A stretch of DNA of 64,000 nucleotides from Pseudomonas mandelii (GTDB taxonomy: Bacteria > Pseudomonadota > Gammaproteobacteria > Pseudomonadales > Pseudomonadaceae), in contig NZ_RCZA01000001.1 in the NCBI RefSeq assembly GCF_006438925.1, forward strand, positions 372,001-436,000, given 5' to 3'. Both the position numbers and the translations under genes were made by a program. Each line of letters opens with the position of its first letter. Position 1 is the first letter of the stretch. The notes below the pieces were generated by a model. It was not told where the DNA came from and ran no database searches. It worked only from the letters and a program-made list of their open reading frames with translations. Below, in pieces: positions 29,789 through 37,851 of the stretch.

Positions 29789-30457
29789 ATGAGCAAAAAA
29801 ATTGCAGTGATCCTATCCGGCTGTGGCGTGTACGACGGCGCCGAGATCCACGAAAGCGTGATCACCTTGCTACGTCTGGACCAGCGGGGGGCTCAAGTGC
29901 AGTGTTTCGCACCGAACATCGCGCAGCTGCATGTGATCAATCACCTGACCGGCGAAGAAATGCCCGAGTCGCGCAACGTACTGGTGGAATCGGCGCGGAT
30001 CGCCCGGGGCAATATCAAGGATATCCGCGAAGCGGACGTGGAAGACTTCGATGCGCTGATCGTTCCGGGCGGTTTCGGGGCGGCCAAGAACCTGTCCAAC
30101 TTCGCCGTCGAAGGCGCCGGCTGCACCGTGCAACCGGAAGTCCTGGCGCTGGCTGAAGCCTTTGCCGAGGCCGGCAAACCGGTCGGGCTGATCTGCATCT
30201 CGCCGGCGCTCGCGGCGAAGATCTATGGACCGGGCGTGACTTGCACCATCGGCAACGACGCCGATACTGCCGCCACCATGAACAAGATGGGCGCTACACA
30301 CGCCGACTGTGCGGTAACTGACATCGTTGAAGACAAAGCACGCAAACTGGTCAGCACCCCGGCGTACATGCTGGCGCAGAGCATCAGTGAAGCGGCTTCG
30401 GGCATCAACAAACTGGTCGACCGCGTTCTGGAACTGACCCACGAGAATGACGTGTAA
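29789..30457 (+). CDS. elbB: Glyoxalase/DJ-1-type protein ElbB
   Basis: A 222-residue protein of the DJ-1/PfpI class I amidotransferase-like fold. The nucleophile elbow is VGLICISPALAA with C136; VPGGFGAAKNLSNFA provides the oxyanion region. E. coli ElbB (GlxII) shows weak glyoxalase III activity and was connected to isoprenoid synthesis; the physiological role is open. A GGAG site precedes the ATG. Confidence 0.92.
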   Translation: MSKKIAVILSGCGVYDGAEIHESVITLLRLDQRGAQVQCFAPNIAQLHVINHLTGEEMPESRNVLVESARIARGNIKDIREADVEDFDALIVPGGFGAAKNLSNFAVEGAGCTVQPEVLALAEAFAEAGKPVGLICISPALAAKIYGPGVTCTIGNDADTAATMNKMGATHADCAVTDIVEDKARKLVSTPAYMLAQSISEAASGINKLVDRVLELTHENDV

Positions 30458-30470
30458 ACACGGACAAATG

Positions 30471-30554
30471 TGCGAGCCTGCTCGCGAAGAGGCCGTTACC
30501 TTCAACGCCTATGTTGACTGTCAGGCCGCTTTCGCGAGCAGGCTCGCTCCCACA
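30471..30554. repeat. REP doublet with a truncated left arm
   Basis: Right arm TTCGCGAGCAGGCTCGCTCC (from 30531) is complete. The left arm starts at TGCGAGCCTGCTCGCGAA and has lost the GTGGGAG part, so the outer stem is degraded. Confidence 0.8.
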
Positions 30555-30572
30555 AGGGGTTCTGTGTCTGGC

Positions 30573-31028
30573 TCAAGACTTGCGGGAAAGCCGCGTAAGG
30601 ATCCGGTCCAGCGCATTGGCAAACGCCTGCTTCTCACGCTCACCAAATGGCGCTGGCCCGCCGCTCATCTGCCCCTGTTCACGTAGATCGGTAAACAGGT
30701 TACGCACCGCCAACCGATCGCCCATGTTCTGCGCATCGAACTCTTTGCCCCGTGGATCCAGCGCCGCAACACCCTTTTTCACCAGACGGTCGGCCAGCGG
30801 CACATCGCTGCAGATCACCAATTCGCCGGGGACTGCGTATTCCACCAGGTAGTCGTCGGCGGCATCCGGACCACTCGGCACCACGATCAGCTTCACCAGG
30901 GCCAACCCCGGTTTGATCTGCGGCTGTCCGGCCACCAGCACCACTTCGAACTGGCGCTTGAGGGCGAACTTCACCACCAGATCCTTGGCCGCCCGGGGGC
31001 AGGCGTCGGCATCGATCCACACACGCAT
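30573..31028 (-). CDS. UPF0178 family protein (YaiI-like)
   Basis: A 151-residue DUF188 protein beginning MRVWIDADACPRAAKDLVVK. The DADAC motif and the SGPDAADDYLVEYAVPGELVICSDVPLA region (quoted in part; residues about 52-79) carry acidic residues like PIN-type nucleases. A nuclease activity is suspected for the family but not established. It is flanked by REP doublets on both sides. Confidence 0.92.
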   Translation of the reverse strand: MRVWIDADACPRAAKDLVVKFALKRQFEVVLVAGQPQIKPGLALVKLIVVPSGPDAADDYLVEYAVPGELVICSDVPLADRLVKKGVAALDPRGKEFDAQNMGDRLAVRNLFTDLREQGQMSGGPAPFGEREKQAFANALDRILTRLSRKS

Positions 31029-31050
31029 CGTGTTTTCCTCGGGTCAAAAA

Positions 31051-31116
31051 GCTTCGCGAGCAGGCTCGCTCCCACAGGTTATACGCAAATCCTGTGGGAG
31101 CGAGCCTGCTCGCGAA
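31051..31116. repeat. REP doublet
   Basis: Arms 31051-31078 and 31091-31116 of the GAGCCTGCTCGCGA family, with a short spacer of about 12 bases; perfect over at least 24 bases. Confidence 0.9.
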
Positions 31117-31136
31117 TATGAGCGAAGCGAATGCTT

Positions 31137-33035
31137 TTAAGAAACCTGCACCCGCCGCTTCTCGGCCAGCCGGCTACGGCCATACAGCACGATGATCGCG
31201 ATGATCGCCACCGCCTGCGCACTCAGCGAATACGCATCAGCGTGGATCCCCAGCCAGTCGAAGTCAAAGAACGGCACCGGCCGGGTGCCGAAAACCCCGG
31301 CTTCCTGCAACGCCTTCACGCCATGCCCGGCAAACACCACCGACAACGCACACAACAGACCGGCGTTGATACTGAAGAACAACGACAGCGGCAGTTTCGC
31401 CGAGCCGCGCAGGATCACCCAGGCCAGACCCACCAACATAACCAACGCCGTCGCACCACCCGCCAGTACCGCGTTATGGCCCGCTGGACCTGCCTGCAGC
31501 CACAGGGTCTCGTAGAACAGAATCACCTCAAACAGTTCGCGATACACCGAGAAGAACGCCAGCGTCGCAAACCCGAAACGCCCGCCGCCTCCCACCAGGC
31601 TGCTCTTGACGTAATCCTGCCAGGCCGCGGCGTGACGACGGTCATGCATCCACACGCCGAGCCATAGCACCATGACGGCAGCGAACAATGCCGTCGCACC
31701 TTCCAGCAATTCCCGTTGCGAACCGCTGACATCGATCACATACGCTGCCAGCGCCCAGGTCCCCAGACCGGCCAGTAGCGCCAAGCCCCAACCGACGTTG
31801 ACGCTGCGGACCGCTGATTGCTGGCCAGTGTTGCGCAGGAACGCGAGGATCGCCGCCAGCACCAAAATCGCTTCCAGGCCTTCGCGCAACAGAATCAACA
31901 GGCCGGAGATGTAGCTCAGCGACCAGCTCAAACCATCGCTGCCCAGCAGGCCGGCGGACGCCTTCAACTTGGCCTTGGCCGCGTCCAGACGTTGCTGGAC
32001 CTGGGCAACCGGCAGACCGTCCTGCAACGACTGACGGTAAGCCATCAGCGATTTCTCAGTGTCTTTGCGCACGTTGGCATCGACGTTATCCAGAGAACTT
32101 TCGACCAGTTCGAAACCCTCCAGATAAGCCGCCACCGACAGGTCATAAGCCTGATCGTGATCACCGGCACGGTAGGCGGCGATGCTCTTGTCCAGGGTTG
32201 CGGCGGTGTAGTCGAGCAACTGCGCCGGGCCACGCTTGACCTGCGGCGGTTGCGCCCGCTGAGCACGGAACGTCGCCGCTGCTTGCGGCCCCTCGGCAAC
32301 CTGCACTTCTGCGGGAGTCTGACGAGCCAGGTCGGCGATGTTGTAGGTTTTTTCGGACTTTGCAGTAGCCGGGTCGGCGCTGAAGCTGGCGATGTAGGTC
32401 GCCAGGTCCCAACGCTGACGATCGTCCAGCTGATCGGCGAAGGCCGGCATGTCGGTGCCTTCGACACCGAGGCCCAGGGTGCTGTAAATCGCGTAGAGGC
32501 TCAGGTGATCCAGCCGCGCCGCATCACGCAGATTGGCTGGCGGCGGCGTCAAACCGACGCCCGCCGGGCCATCCCCGGCCCCCGCGTCGCCGTGGCACAC
32601 CGAACAATGCTGAGCGTACAGCGGCGCACCACGGGTCGGATCCGGGGTAATGATCGGCGCCTGACTGACTTCATAAGTCACGGCCAGTTTCGCACCGAGT
32701 TGGCGGGCCTGGCGGGCGACGTCCGCACCGTCCTGACGCGCAGAAATGGCACTGCGCAGTGTGCTGACGCCCTGCTCCAGTCCGGTTTTTTCCGGCTTGG
32801 CGGGCATCGCGGCGATCAAGCCTTGCAACACCTTGATGAATTCCAGCTGCTCGCGGTATTCGGACTCATCGATGACCTTGCCTGCCTGCACGGTTTGCGG
32901 GTAGTCCGCGCCGATGTAGTCGAGCAAATGCAGCGCTTGCGGCGCGCCTTCTACGGTGTCGGCCAGCAGATTGAAACTGCACAAGGCAAACAGCGGAAAC
33001 ACCAGCCAGGCCAGGAAACGGGACGGGGCAGTCAT
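31137..33035 (-). CDS. FTR1-family iron permease with cytochrome c domain
   Basis: A 632-residue fusion. A signal peptide (to about residue 26) leads to a periplasmic part with a c-type heme site CSVCH at 144-148 and probable axial Met196. A helical linker follows, then a seven-helix FTR1 domain. Iron-binding motifs are REGLE at 384-388 and RELFE at 499-503, with RELLE at 441-445. Other EfeUOB systems use a separate EfeB peroxidase; here the cytochrome may oxidise or relay electrons for Fe(II) uptake. I see no convincing Fur box upstream. It is divergent from the COG3014 operon. Confidence 0.88.
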   Translation of the reverse strand: MTAPSRFLAWLVFPLFALCSFNLLADTVEGAPQALHLLDYIGADYPQTVQAGKVIDESEYREQLEFIKVLQGLIAAMPAKPEKTGLEQGVSTLRSAISARQDGADVARQARQLGAKLAVTYEVSQAPIITPDPTRGAPLYAQHCSVCHGDAGAGDGPAGVGLTPPPANLRDAARLDHLSLYAIYSTLGLGVEGTDMPAFADQLDDRQRWDLATYIASFSADPATAKSEKTYNIADLARQTPAEVQVAEGPQAAATFRAQRAQPPQVKRGPAQLLDYTAATLDKSIAAYRAGDHDQAYDLSVAAYLEGFELVESSLDNVDANVRKDTEKSLMAYRQSLQDGLPVAQVQQRLDAAKAKLKASAGLLGSDGLSWSLSYISGLLILLREGLEAILVLAAILAFLRNTGQQSAVRSVNVGWGLALLAGLGTWALAAYVIDVSGSQRELLEGATALFAAVMVLWLGVWMHDRRHAAAWQDYVKSSLVGGGGRFGFATLAFFSVYRELFEVILFYETLWLQAGPAGHNAVLAGGATALVMLVGLAWVILRGSAKLPLSLFFSINAGLLCALSVVFAGHGVKALQEAGVFGTRPVPFFDFDWLGIHADAYSLSAQAVAIIAIIVLYGRSRLAEKRRVQVS

Positions 33036-33201
33036 GAATGAATCTCAATTGGAAATACGAAGTAACACATTGTTCACTTCCAATGCCATTCACTCAAGCT
33101 TTGTCTGAGGCGGCCGCTGAAGTACAGGAACAAAGTGCCATCATCCAAGTCTATAATTTGCCGCCTCATGGCGGCTTATTTTCAAGGAAGACACACAGCA
33201 A

Positions 33202-34599
33202 ATGGCCACCCGCCTGCGCTTCATGTTTGTACTCAGTGCGTGCCTTCTACTGAGCGGCTGCCCCACCATGCGCAACTACAACGCGGAACTGGGGGAGACA
33301 CTCGATTACTTCAACGCGGGGCATCTCGACGGGGCACTGGCCGTACTTGAGCGAAACAATCCCATTGCGCCAGGGGATCTGCTCTATCACTTTGAGAAAG
33401 GCGAATTGCTGCGGCTCAACGGCGATATGAGCGGCAGTTTTGAAACGTGGGACTACGCCGACCGGTTGATCGAGGGGTGGGAAAACTCGCCAAGGTTCGA
33501 CACCTTCAAAAAATTCACCGAGTTCAATAGTTACGCCCTTAACGACAAAGTCCGCTTATACGACGGCTACGATTTCGAGAAGGTCGCCCTGACCACGCAA
33601 ATGGCCCTGACTTGCCTGTCCAGCCCCGACGTCGCAGCCGCCCGCGTCATGATCAAGAAAACCCACGAGCGCGAGGCAACCATTGCCCAAAAGCGCGACC
33701 TGCAATACCTGAAACTGGAAAACCAGGCTGAAGAAAAAGGGATCTCCCTGAAGTACAAAGACCTTCAGGGCTACCCGGTAGCGACCCTTGATGCCCCCGA
33801 AGTGGTCGCGCTGAAAAACAGCTACCAAAGTGCGTTCAGCCATTACCTGGCCGGTTTCGTCTACGAAACGCTGGGCGAAAAAGACCTCGCCGCGCCGGGT
33901 TATCGCCAGGCAGTTGAACTGCGCCCCAACACGCCGCTGCTCGAGCAAGCATTGCGTAATCTGGACAAATCACCGCTGAAGGCTGGCGAGAGTGATGTCC
34001 TGCTGATCGTGCAAACCGGCCTTGCGCCAGCGCGCAGCTCGGTTCGCGTGCCGATTGCGGTGGACGTCGACGGCGAAACCTTCATTACCAATATGTCGTT
34101 TCCGATCATCGTCCCCGACACCTCCACGCCCCCTGTGGACTTCATCACCGTGGACGGCAAAAAACAGAAACTGACCCTGCTCAACAGCTTCGGCGACATG
34201 TCGCGCCGCGCTTTGCGCGATGACATGCCGGGCATCATCCAGCGCACCCTCCATCGCGCTCGGTCCAATGCCGAATACCTGGCCTACCTGAGAAAGCACA
34301 GACCCGAGAAACTGGAGGCGGCGATCCTGGAACAAACGCAACGAGAGGATGCCGACACACGTGGCTGGCGTACCTTGCCCGACAAGACATTAGTGGCGCG
34401 TCTGCGGCTCAAGAAAGGCGTACATCAACTGACGCTGCCCAACGCGCCGGAATTTTCGCCGCTCAAGTTCAAGATCGATCAGACACATCAAGCCTTCAGC
34501 CTTCGGGCGGTGAGTAACCGGATTTACGCCGCCGATATCGCCATGCAGCTCGACGCCACTCCCGCATCGCAAACTGCAGTCGGCCCTGCCCTACCCTGA
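33202..34599 (+). CDS. COG3014 family lipoprotein
   Basis: A 465-residue predicted lipoprotein: signal ending LLLSGC, so the mature Cys is about residue 20. TPR-like helices follow (YNAELGETLDYFNAGHLDGA, DLLYHFEKGELLRLNGD). The later part is beta-rich with RVPIAVDVDGETFITNMSF. Function is unknown. It heads a four-gene run with YcfL-like, LpoB and a CsgG/LpoB-like protein, implying a role in outer-membrane peptidoglycan-synthase activation or envelope assembly. Confidence 0.85.
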   Translation: MATRLRFMFVLSACLLLSGCPTMRNYNAELGETLDYFNAGHLDGALAVLERNNPIAPGDLLYHFEKGELLRLNGDMSGSFETWDYADRLIEGWENSPRFDTFKKFTEFNSYALNDKVRLYDGYDFEKVALTTQMALTCLSSPDVAAARVMIKKTHEREATIAQKRDLQYLKLENQAEEKGISLKYKDLQGYPVATLDAPEVVALKNSYQSAFSHYLAGFVYETLGEKDLAAPGYRQAVELRPNTPLLEQALRNLDKSPLKAGESDVLLIVQTGLAPARSSVRVPIAVDVDGETFITNMSFPIIVPDTSTPPVDFITVDGKKQKLTLLNSFGDMSRRALRDDMPGIIQRTLHRARSNAEYLAYLRKHRPEKLEAAILEQTQREDADTRGWRTLPDKTLVARLRLKKGVHQLTLPNAPEFSPLKFKIDQTHQAFSLRAVSNRIYAADIAMQLDATPASQTAVGPALP

Positions 34600-34611
34600 A
34601 TGGAGATTTTC

Positions 34612-34986
34612 ATGGGATTGAAATGCATCGCCGTTGTCGCTCTGGCCCTGTTGGCCGGTTGCGCCACACCGCCACCGCCGCCGGAGCCGGGCAGCGCTGC
34701 CAGCAAAGTCATGGCCACGGGACCGCTTGAACACGTAGCCATAGGCCCGATGCGCATGGCCCGGGAAAACGGCTTCCTGACGGTCAACGCGCAGCTGAGC
34801 AATACCGACACCCGCAACAGAACCTTGTACTACCGCTATCTGTGGCTGGGGCCGGAAGGTTTTCCCGTGGCCGAAGCCGACACCTGGAAAAGCTTGACCC
34901 TGTACGCCGAGCAAACCAGTTTTGTGCCGGCCATTGCTCCCGTGCCACAAGCCGTGGATTTCCGCCTGGAGATCAATACGCCGTGA
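34612..34986 (+). CDS. YcfL-like lipoprotein (DUF1425)
   Basis: A 124-residue lipoprotein. The lipobox LLAGC follows a short signal, then a Pro-rich spacer (TPPPPPEPG) and a beta-sandwich core with RTLYYRYLWLGPEGFPV and WKSLTLYAEQTSFVPAIAP. I use ATG 34612 because GGAG lies 6 bases upstream; an ATG at 34600 is less likely. YcfL neighbours LpoB in E. coli (ycfL-lpoB), and the same order here strongly supports the assignment. Its stop abuts the lpoB leader. Confidence 0.85.
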   Translation: MGLKCIAVVALALLAGCATPPPPPEPGSAASKVMATGPLEHVAIGPMRMARENGFLTVNAQLSNTDTRNRTLYYRYLWLGPEGFPVAEADTWKSLTLYAEQTSFVPAIAPVPQAVDFRLEINTP

Positions 34987-35009
34987 ACCGCCCACTTGAG
35001 ACCTTGCCC

Positions 35010-35600
35010 ATGTTTGTACGCGCTTCCTTCCTGGCCCTGAGCGCTTTGCTGATCGGTGGCTGCGCCGCCAACCATTCGCCGGTGTTAGGCAGTGGCAACA
35101 TCAGCTACGGCGACCCCAAAGCCGTGGAACTGGTGACTAACGAATTCGGCTCGACTGACCTGCAGATGATCGCTGAAAGCATGACCCGCTCGCTCGCGCA
35201 GTCGGGCGTTCTGAAGGGGCGGCCGGTGGTTCAGGTATACGACGTGATGAACAAGACCAGCGAGTACATCGACACCCGCGAAATCACCACGTCGATCAAG
35301 ACCCAACTGATGCGTTCCGGCACCGCGCGCTTTGCCAGCGACAACACAGACATGCAGAGCCAGGTCGACCACCTCAAACTGCAGAACCAGAGCGGTCTGT
35401 ACAAGAAAAGTACGGTGGCCAAAACCGGCAACATGATCGCCGCCCGCTACCGCCTGGAAGGCTCGATCAGTTCGATTATTAAGCGCAGCAACGATTACAA
35501 GGACGTCTTCTACAAATTCAGCCTGCAATTGATCGACGTCGAAAGCGGGCTGGCGGAGTGGATGGACGAGAAAGAAATCCGCAAGACCACGGAGCGCTGA
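35010..35600 (+). CDS. lpoB: Penicillin-binding protein activator LpoB
   Basis: A 196-residue outer-membrane lipoprotein with lipobox LIGGC (Cys18). The C-terminal domain, beginning around GSTDLQMIAESMTRSLAQSG, matches LpoB, which reaches through peptidoglycan to activate PBP1b. The DTREITTSIKTQLMRSGTARF and YRLEGSISSIIKRSND segments are family features. A GTG at 34983 overlapping the ycfL stop would add nine residues before the signal. In P. aeruginosa PBP1b is activated by LpoP, so an LpoB here is noteworthy. Confidence 0.82.
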   Translation: MFVRASFLALSALLIGGCAANHSPVLGSGNISYGDPKAVELVTNEFGSTDLQMIAESMTRSLAQSGVLKGRPVVQVYDVMNKTSEYIDTREITTSIKTQLMRSGTARFASDNTDMQSQVDHLKLQNQSGLYKKSTVAKTGNMIAARYRLEGSISSIIKRSNDYKDVFYKFSLQLIDVESGLAEWMDEKEIRKTTER

Positions 35601-35603
35601 GCA

Positions 35604-36347
35604 ATGCGTGCATGGATTGGCATCATGGCCCTGGCTTGCGCCGTTGGCGCCCAGGCAGCCCCGAAAATCGCGGTGACCGACTTGGCTTATGAAGCGAGCG
35701 TGGATCAATACGTTCACGTGATCTCGGCCCGGGACAATCATCAGCAGGACTATTACGGCACCAGTGGCTCGTCCAGCTATGACGAGTACACGACGCAGAA
35801 CAGCTATCTGGAACAGACCGAAATCAGGCGTTTCAGTGGTGACATCAAAGGTCAGATGCTCAAGACCGGGATGTTCCAGCTGATTCAGGGCACGCCCTAC
35901 ACCGCCAGCGCTAAAAGCGATGTGTATGACGTAATCAAACGCATCAAGGCCGGCCACTTCAAGGGTGCCGACTACGTGCTGTTCGGCACGCTGTCGGACA
36001 TCGACTTCACCCAGGACATGAACGAGCTGGCCAATACCGACAGCTATTCGGCAGTGCTGGCACTGACCTTGGTGGCCGACTTCAGCCTGATCAACACCAG
36101 GACTTACGAGATAACCTCGGCCTTTACCGCCATGGGCGAGGCTCAGGACACCAAACTGGTGAACAACCGGGATATCCACGTTTCATTGAACCGCCCGCGG
36201 GTGGTGCGTGAAGTTTCCCGGTCTCTGGGCGAGGATGTTGCCCGACAATTGAGCGAACAGCTCGGGGATGGAAGTTATGAGCCGTCAGGACAACCGGAGC
36301 CGCGCAATGACCTGCCACCGGATACCGCGCCGGTCATCCTGCGCTGA
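35604..36347 (+). CDS. Secreted LpoB/CsgG-like protein, unknown function
   Basis: A 247-residue protein with a cleavable signal (AVGAQA-A near residue 18). The core KIAVTDLAYEASVDQYVHV, the helix-strand pair DIKGQMLKTGMFQLIQGTPY and ADYVLFGTLSDIDF resemble the nucleotide-binding-like domain shared by LpoB, TolB and CsgG. A Tyr/Ser-rich insertion (DYYGTSGSSSYDEYTTQNSY) sits near residue 50. It has no lipobox cysteine, unlike its neighbours. The start follows the lpoB stop by 3 bases; a terminator lies 11 bases downstream. Confidence 0.7.
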   Translation: MRAWIGIMALACAVGAQAAPKIAVTDLAYEASVDQYVHVISARDNHQQDYYGTSGSSSYDEYTTQNSYLEQTEIRRFSGDIKGQMLKTGMFQLIQGTPYTASAKSDVYDVIKRIKAGHFKGADYVLFGTLSDIDFTQDMNELANTDSYSAVLALTLVADFSLINTRTYEITSAFTAMGEAQDTKLVNNRDIHVSLNRPRVVREVSRSLGEDVARQLSEQLGDGSYEPSGQPEPRNDLPPDTAPVILR

Positions 36348-36358
36348 CCCGTGAAACT

Positions 36359-36388
36359 AAAAAGGCGACACCAAGGGTCGCCTTTTTT
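36359..36388. terminator. Terminator ending the LpoB operon
   Basis: AAAAAGGCGAC at 36359-36369 and GTCGCCTTTTTT at 36377-36388, also usable on the minus strand by the LysE-type gene. Confidence 0.88.
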
Positions 36389-36401
36389 GTGCCTGGCGGT
36401 T

Positions 36402-37034
36402 TTACACCACGGCTTTGCGAAGGGTCGCCATGAATGCCGCCGCACCAATGAACAGCCCGGCAAACGTGCGGTTCATGCGTCTCTGCTGCTTGGGCGTGCG
36501 CAACATCCGCAGCACCTTCGATGCAAGTCCGGTGTAACCGGCCATGACGATCAGATCAACGCAGACCATGGTCACACCAATGATCAGGTACTGGATCAGC
36601 AGCGGCGCATGCGGATCAATGAACTGCGGCAACACCGCCAGCATGAACACCAGCGCCTTGGGGTTGCTGATGTTCACCAGAAAACCGCGGAACACCAGGG
36701 CCATCGGCTTGCCAATCTGACGCACGGCCGCGTCATCGCTCATGTCGCTGGGCAGCGCACGCCATTGCTTGATCGCAAGGTAAACCAGATAGGCGACACC
36801 GAACCATTTGATCGCATAGAAGGCCGTGGCCGACGCCGTGAGAATCGCGCCAACACCGGCACCGACAATCGCAATCTGCACCGCCAGACCCAGTTGCAGG
36901 CCCAAGGCGTTCCAATAACCGCGCCAGAACCCGTATCGCAGACCGCTGGACATCGACGCAATGGCGCCGGCACCGGGGGATAGGCTGATCACCCAGCAGG
37001 CGGCAAAAAACGCCAGCCATGTTTGAAGCTCCAT
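36402..37034 (-). CDS. LysE/RhtB family amino-acid exporter
   Basis: A 210-residue inner-membrane exporter with about six helices. The N-terminal SLSPGAGAIASMSSGLRYGF motif is the RhtB signature, and NPKALVFMLAVLPQFIDP near residue 130 is also diagnostic. Substrates in the family are homoserine, threonine, lysine and others; the one here cannot be told. It stands alone, convergent with the LpoB operon. Confidence 0.9.
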   Translation of the reverse strand: MELQTWLAFFAACWVISLSPGAGAIASMSSGLRYGFWRGYWNALGLQLGLAVQIAIVGAGVGAILTASATAFYAIKWFGVAYLVYLAIKQWRALPSDMSDDAAVRQIGKPMALVFRGFLVNISNPKALVFMLAVLPQFIDPHAPLLIQYLIIGVTMVCVDLIVMAGYTGLASKVLRMLRTPKQQRRMNRTFAGLFIGAAAFMATLRKAVV

Positions 37035-37152
37035 TGCACACCTCGACTCAGACTCTTGACAGACGTCTAAGCTAATGCGGCTTTGGGCCGATGACTACCG
37101 ATTTTTGCAGGACAGAGTTGAAGCCGACCAGCGTTTACAGCTGTAGGGCCCT

Positions 37153-37225
37153 TTCGCGAGCAGGCTCGCTCCCACATGGAATTTGTGAGCGCCACAGATC
37201 TACTGTGGGAGCGAGCCTGCTCCGG
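37153..37225. repeat. REP doublet
   Basis: Arms 37153-37176 and 37204-37225; the outer end of the right arm diverges (CTCCGGG for CTCGCGA). Confidence 0.85.
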
Positions 37226-37266
37226 GCGGCGTTCCGACGAAAGCGATAGGTCAGACGACAAAAGAC

Positions 37267-37851
37267 TTACTTTTCGAAACCGCTGGAAGGAAATAAATCG
37301 CTGCCGCGCCAGCGTCGCACCGAGCGCTGGAAGAACAGGCTATTGGGCACTTGCACCATGGCACTGCCGGTGCCGAGTTCTTCGGCTTCGATCAGCGTGG
37401 TGTAGAGCAGATTGATCGCCACCACCCGGCCTTTGACGCCAGGCTTGTCAGTGGTGTCCACCAACTCGACCACATCACCGATCCGAAACGGGCCGACGGT
37501 GAAGATCAGGATCGCGCAAAGCAGATTGGAGAGCACACTCCACATGGCGAAGAACGCCACTGCCGCTACCGCGACAAACCCGGACAACGCGGTCCAAAGC
37601 ACCGTCGCCGACACCCCGAGGCGTTCCAGCACGAAGATCAGCGCGCTGCCCATGATCAGCCAGCGCAAACCACCGCGCAGCGGCATCAGCAATTGCGGCG
37701 GCAACGGATAGCGCTCACCCAGGCGAGTCAGGCACTTGGCAACGCAACGCTGGGCAACATATCCCGCCAACAGAATCAGCAGGATCTGCACGAAGAGCCA
37801 GATCGGCTCGATCCACACAGCAGGCAATGGCAGCTTGAAGACTTCCATCAA
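37267..37851 (-). CDS. Small MscS-type mechanosensitive channel protein
   Basis: A 194-residue protein with two or three membrane helices, the last (FVAVAAVAFFAMWSVLSNLL) resembling the pore-lining helix of MscS. A beta domain follows: FTVGPFRIGDVVELVDTTDK and VVAINLLYTTLIEAEE. It lacks the C-terminal alpha/beta vestibule of full MscS, as short family members do. It overlaps the end of yheS by 4 bases and is probably co-translated with it. Confidence 0.88.
   Translation of the reverse strand: MMEVFKLPLPAVWIEPIWLFVQILLILLAGYVAQRCVAKCLTRLGERYPLPPQLLMPLRGGLRWLIMGSALIFVLERLGVSATVLWTALSGFVAVAAVAFFAMWSVLSNLLCAILIFTVGPFRIGDVVELVDTTDKPGVKGRVVAINLLYTTLIEAEELGTGSAMVQVPNSLFFQRSVRRWRGSDLFPSSGFEK

Noticed and set aside
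33036..33060. Possible Fur box before the FTR1 gene
   Set aside because: GAATGAATCTCAATTGG is too far from consensus to claim.
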